A DNA stretch of 8,936 nt from an uncultured Ruminococcus sp. Lineage in GTDB: Bacteria > Bacillota > Clostridia > Oscillospirales > Ruminococcaceae. Numbering within the stretch: position 1 is the first letter of the stretch; each line of letters opens with the position of its first letter. The notes under the pieces were generated by a model. The model worked only from the letters and a program-made list of their open reading frames with translations. It made no database searches and was not told where the DNA came from. The stretch covers positions 1-8,936 of the forward strand of contig CAMNJD010000394.1 of the NCBI GenBank assembly GCA_946540705.1. Direction: 5' to 3'. Made by a program: the position numbers and the translations under genes. This document shows positions 7,308 through 8,936 of this stretch, one piece after another.

Positions 7308-7341
7308 CATGCACAAAATAAGGCCGGTTCGTTTGTGCATG
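7308..7341. repeat. 10-bp perfect inverted repeat just after sigG
   Basis: CATGCACAAA (7308-7317) and TTTGTGCATG (7332-7341) are perfectly complementary around a 14-base loop. The repeat begins 12 bases after the sigG stop codon. Neither strand has a T run after it, so it is not a standard Rho-independent terminator. It may stabilise the 3' end of the sigG mRNA or be a protein-binding site. Confidence 0.6.
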
Positions 7342-7363
7342 GTGCTGAAAATTCAAAAATGCT

Positions 7364-7395
7364 GTGACAAAATGCCGCAAAAGCTCGACTATATA
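7364..7395 (+). promoter_or_regulatory. Weak candidate promoter for the downstream structured RNA
   Basis: GTGACA (7364-7369) resembles a -35 hexamer and TATATA (7390-7395) a -10. Their spacing of 20 bases is longer than optimal. A start near 7402 would place the structured segment at the 5' part of the transcript. The call rests mainly on its position in front of a fold that ends with a terminator. Confidence 0.3.
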
Positions 7396-7401
7396 AGTGA
7401 A

Positions 7402-7623
7402 AGGGAAAGCGACTGATCCGCTTCAGTCCGATCCCCTGAACCTATTTCGGAATCTCTGCGTTCGCCGGTCTGGGCGCGGCCTGTGCTGTCAGGTATGTGC
7501 TGCGCCCTGCGGGTAAACCGACGAGCAGCAGCGGATCCCGGAAGGGCTTGTTCAGGCCACACATCCTCTATGCATTCTTTATATTTTTTCCTGCCCTCCG
7601 CCTTTGTGCAGAGGGCTTTTTTT
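7402..7623 (+). ncRNA. Candidate structured small RNA, 6S-like
   Basis: About 220 bases between sigG and a terminator fold into a long rod. CCTGAAC (7435-7441) pairs with GTTCAGG (7550-7556). The next segment CTATTTCGG (7442-7450) pairs with CCGGAAGGG (7538-7546) with one mismatch. CGGT (7466-7469) pairs with ACCG (7517-7520), and the apical stem GGGCGCGGC (7472-7480) pairs with GCTGCGCCC (7499-7507). GACTGA/TCAGTC (7411-7416/7423-7428) forms a side hairpin, and GGAAA (7404-7408) can pair with TTTCC (7587-7591) to close the rod. The sequence CCCCTGAACCTATTTC resembles E. coli 6S RNA CCCCUGAGCCGAUAUUUC, in the same position beside the central bubble, and length and rod shape also fit. 6S RNA binds housekeeping RNA polymerase. 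The identity is a hypothesis; a structured transcript is better supported than its family. Confidence 0.45.
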
Positions 7624-8049
7624 CGGCCTGTGCAGCATTCCCGCACGAAGCCGCAGGCGCTCCCGCAGCGAAACAGCACCGTGCAGACGCCTGTGCAGCT
7701 CCGGCACACGGCGTCCCGTGCCGGTCACACCGCCGCACATGCCGCATGGCACTGCCGCCAGCCCGACTGCCGGGAGCCCCGCACGGTGCAGCAGGAGCCA
7801 TGCAGCCGCATACCACAGCGCAGTCAGCAGCAGTCCGGCAGCGCCTCCGCAGAGCAGACCGTTCCGACGGTGCCGGCGGCCGGCCTCCATCCCCGCAAAA
7901 AAGCTCCCCGCAAGCAGCGGAACTGCCGCGATTCCCGCATATGCCCCGAACGGCAGATCGGCGGCCGTCAGCAAAACACCCGCGATCAGCATGCCGCAGA
8001 CTGAGAACGGCACACCGCGCAGCACCACGCCCCGCAGCACACTCCGCAT
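7579..8049 (-). CDS. Small four-helix membrane protein, TIGR04086/YrzE-like
   Basis: This 156-residue protein has four hydrophobic segments (about 13-31, 35-54, 64-86 and 92-110), with the small-residue and arginine pattern AGSFFAGMEAGRR (47-59) between the second and third. This layout resembles the TIGR04086/YrzE family of uncharacterised Firmicute membrane proteins. No catalytic motif is visible. The frame is open further upstream to 8106, but the ATG at 8049 has GGAGGTGA eight bases away and begins with MRSVLRGVV, so I use it. The C-terminal part (about 112-156) is Arg/His/Lys-rich and unlike the rest, and its last codons run through the plus-strand terminator at 7593-7623, so the tail may be of little importance. 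It converges with sigG and diverges from the Spo0A-like gene. I see no clear promoter for it. Function unknown. Confidence 0.7.
   Translation of the reverse strand: MRSVLRGVVLRGVPFSVCGMLIAGVLLTAADLPFGAYAGIAAVPLLAGSFFAGMEAGRRHRRNGLLCGGAAGLLLTALWYAAAWLLLHRAGLPAVGLAAVPCGMCGGVTGTGRRVPELHRRLHGAVSLRERLRLRAGMLHRPKKSPLHKGGGQEKI
7593..7623 (+). terminator. Rho-independent terminator on the plus strand
   Basis: GCCCTC (7593-7598) pairs with GAGGGC (7611-7616), followed directly by seven T residues (7617-7623). The loop is 12 bases. It would end the candidate structured RNA and any read-through from sigG. It is embedded in the 3' coding end of the convergent membrane-protein gene. Confidence 0.7.
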
Positions 8050-8054
8050 GACGC

Positions 8055-8064
8055 TCACCTCCCT
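8055..8064 (-). promoter_or_regulatory. Ribosome binding site deciding the start of the small membrane protein
   Basis: The minus strand reads AGGGAGGTGA, with GGAGG eight bases before the ATG ending at 8049. The two upstream in-frame ATG codons (at 8082 and 8106) have no such site, so the shorter protein is favoured. Confidence 0.8.
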
Positions 8065-8168
8065 CTGCTGCATTTTATGCGCCGCGGCGGCGGTACATGC
8101 CTGCATACATCATTCGTCAGGATTCGACATTTCATTCTGCGTGCTTCCGGCGCACTGTTTTTCCGTGA
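8065..8168. other. Divergent intergenic region, nothing recognised
   Basis: This is the spacer between the minus-strand membrane-protein gene and the plus-strand promoter of the Spo0A-like gene. I see no convincing minus-strand promoter. TAAAAT near 8073-8078 on the minus strand could be a -10 but lacks a matching -35. A GC palindrome (GCCGCGGC) lies near 8081-8088. Confidence 0.4.
8124..8130 (-). promoter_or_regulatory. Possible Spo0A box (TGTCGAA)
   Basis: The plus strand TTCGACA reads TGTCGAA on the minus strand, an exact match to the core Spo0A-binding consensus TGNCGAA. It lies about 39 bases upstream of the -35 hexamer of the Spo0A-like gene and about 75 bases upstream of the divergent membrane-protein gene. 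A seven-base match can arise by chance, so the location in an otherwise unexplained divergent promoter region is the main support. Confidence 0.35.
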
Positions 8169-8197
8169 TTGACAGGCTATCATTTTTTTGTTATAAT
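8169..8197 (+). promoter_or_regulatory. Perfect consensus sigma-A promoter of the Spo0A-like gene
   Basis: TTGACA (8169-8174) and TATAAT (8192-8197) both match the sigma-A consensus at six of six positions, separated by the optimal 17 bases, with a T-rich spacer. Transcription should start near 8204, leaving a leader of about 44 bases. I see no Spo0A box (TGTCGAA type) between the promoter and the gene; a TGTCGAA does read on the minus strand at 8124-8130, within GATTCGACAT, upstream of the -35. Confidence 0.9.
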
Positions 8198-8233
8198 ATA
8201 TTCCGGGTCAGAAATATAGAAAATGTATTACAT

Positions 8234-8239
8234 AAGGAG
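8234..8239 (+). promoter_or_regulatory. Ribosome binding site of the Spo0A-like gene
   Basis: AAGGAG lies eight bases before the ATG at 8248, fixing the start at MILKQLRVIIG. The earlier ATG at 8223 is in another frame and has no such site. Confidence 0.85.
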
Positions 8240-8247
8240 ACAAGAAC

Positions 8248-8936
8248 ATGATTCTCAAACAGCTACGTGTCATCATCGGAAACATCGGAGAACCGTTCGC
8301 AGTGGCAATGGCAAACGCTTTCTGCAAGGAAGGAGACTGGGCGGTTGTCCGCTGGCAGGACGAACCGACGCTGCTTCAGGCCGTCAGGGAGGAGCATCCG
8401 GATCTGCTGCTGCTCGATTCCGGCTCGCTGGATCTTGATTTTCGTTCATTCACGGAAAAGGTCCGCTGTATCGCAGCCGTGCAGATCATCACACTGCTGC
8501 ACCGGCCGAATACCTTTCTGGAACAAAGTCTGCGTCAGCTCGGCATCCATTGCAGACAGTACCCGGAGGATCCGGGCGAACTGCGGAATGCACTTCGGAT
8601 GCAGTTCGGCGGAGGATGCACCCCGACACCGCAGTTCACAGGCAGAAATCCGGAGCAGCGGGTGACTGCCTTTCTGCAAAGTGCAGGTATTTCGGCAAAT
8701 CTGCTTGGCTTTCATTTCCTGCGCAGTGCGATCCGCTGCGCGATGAAGCTGCCGTATTGCAGCGGTTCCGTGACCCAGCGGATCTATCCCGCCGTTGCAG
8801 CAGAGATGAACAGCACACCGTCGAGGGTCGAGCGTTCGATCCGGCATGCACTCTCACAGATCAGTGATGAGTTTCTGCTCACGGGCATCCTCCCGTGCAG
8901 CGCGGCCGGAAAGCACCACATGACCAACGCGGAATT
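8248..8936 (+). CDS. Spo0A-like regulator with degenerate receiver domain (3' end cut by window)
   Basis: The frame is open for 229 codons to the window edge. The C-terminal part (about 136 onward) aligns with the Spo0A DNA-binding domain: FLRSAIRCA (157-165), GSVTQRIYPAVAAEMN (173-188), the recognition-helix signature SRVERSIRHAL (192-202) and MTNAEF at the edge, equal to PTNSEF in Bacillus Spo0A. The N-terminal 1-115 has receiver-like size and pattern, and Asp57 in LLLLDSG sits where the phosphorylated Asp should be. However, the acidic pair after the first strand is replaced by Ile10-Gly11, and the conserved lysine before proline is Tyr105 (QYP). The AWSRGN...LFGYT segment of classical Spo0A is also not kept. 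I infer a diverged Spo0A paralogue whose activity may not depend on ordinary phosphorelay input. It is read from a perfect sigma-A promoter. I withhold the symbol spo0A. Confidence 0.85.
   Translation, partial: MILKQLRVIIGNIGEPFAVAMANAFCKEGDWAVVRWQDEPTLLQAVREEHPDLLLLDSGSLDLDFRSFTEKVRCIAAVQIITLLHRPNTFLEQSLRQLGIHCRQYPEDPGELRNALRMQFGGGCTPTPQFTGRNPEQRVTAFLQSAGISANLLGFHFLRSAIRCAMKLPYCSGSVTQRIYPAVAAEMNSTPSRVERSIRHALSQISDEFLLTGILPCSAAGKHHMTNAE

Noticed and set aside
7402..7623. SRP RNA, RNase P RNA or tmRNA as alternative identities for the structured segment
   Set aside because: The SRP core GTCAGGTCCGGAAGGAAGCAGC, the RNase P GAGGAAAGTCC motif and tmRNA ends are not found in it.
7483..8051. Overlapping plus-strand open frames across the small membrane-protein gene
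   Set aside because: They are Arg, Pro, Ser and Gln rich without domains or ribosome binding sites. The minus-strand frame gives four coherent hydrophobic helices and has a strong ribosome binding site.

Overview
The window looks like chromosomal DNA from an endospore-forming member of the Clostridia. It carries a forespore sigma factor (SigG), a Spo0A-type DNA-binding protein and a SpoIIIE/FtsK translocase, all with strong AGGAGG-type ribosome binding sites. The codons are GC-rich at third positions, and the double-hairpin repeat at the left edge is of a kind I associate with Ruminococcaceae/Oscillospiraceae genomes. That family assignment is an inference, because no rRNA or other phylogenetic marker is present.

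Layout. Positions 1-60 hold a two-hairpin repeat, followed by AT-rich intergenic sequence to 206. From 6366 down to 207, four genes run on the minus strand as an apparent operon: uppP (undecaprenyl-diphosphatase), ftsK/spoIIIE (DNA translocase), kptA (RNA 2'-phosphotransferase) and a YgiQ-family radical SAM gene. Their gaps are 49, 15 and 18 bases. A near-perfect sigma-A promoter (TTGACA, 17 bases, TATGAT, extended -10) lies upstream of uppP. Divergent from it on the plus strand is sigG (6519-7295), with its own forespore-type promoter candidate.

Downstream of sigG there is no protein gene on the plus strand. Instead, 7402-7623 has the layout of a small RNA gene: a promoter-like segment, a long rod-like fold and a Rho-independent terminator. 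Its sequence around 7430-7450 resembles the CCCCUGA(G/A)CC region of 6S RNA. The terminator lies inside the last codons of a convergent minus-strand gene (7579-8049) for a small four-helix membrane protein resembling the TIGR04086/YrzE family.

The right end holds a gene cut by the window edge (8248 onwards), driven by a perfect consensus sigma-A promoter. It encodes a Spo0A-like protein. The DNA-binding domain is recognisable, but the receiver domain has lost the acidic pair and the conserved lysine needed for normal phosphorylation chemistry. This is the most interesting item in the window.

The genes share a cell-envelope and sporulation theme: lipid carrier recycling, chromosome translocation, forespore transcription and a Spo0A-type regulator. 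KptA and YgiQ seem to be passengers whose roles in bacteria are poorly defined. Most other long open frames, including several antisense to ftsK and ygiQ, are by-products of GC-rich codon use.
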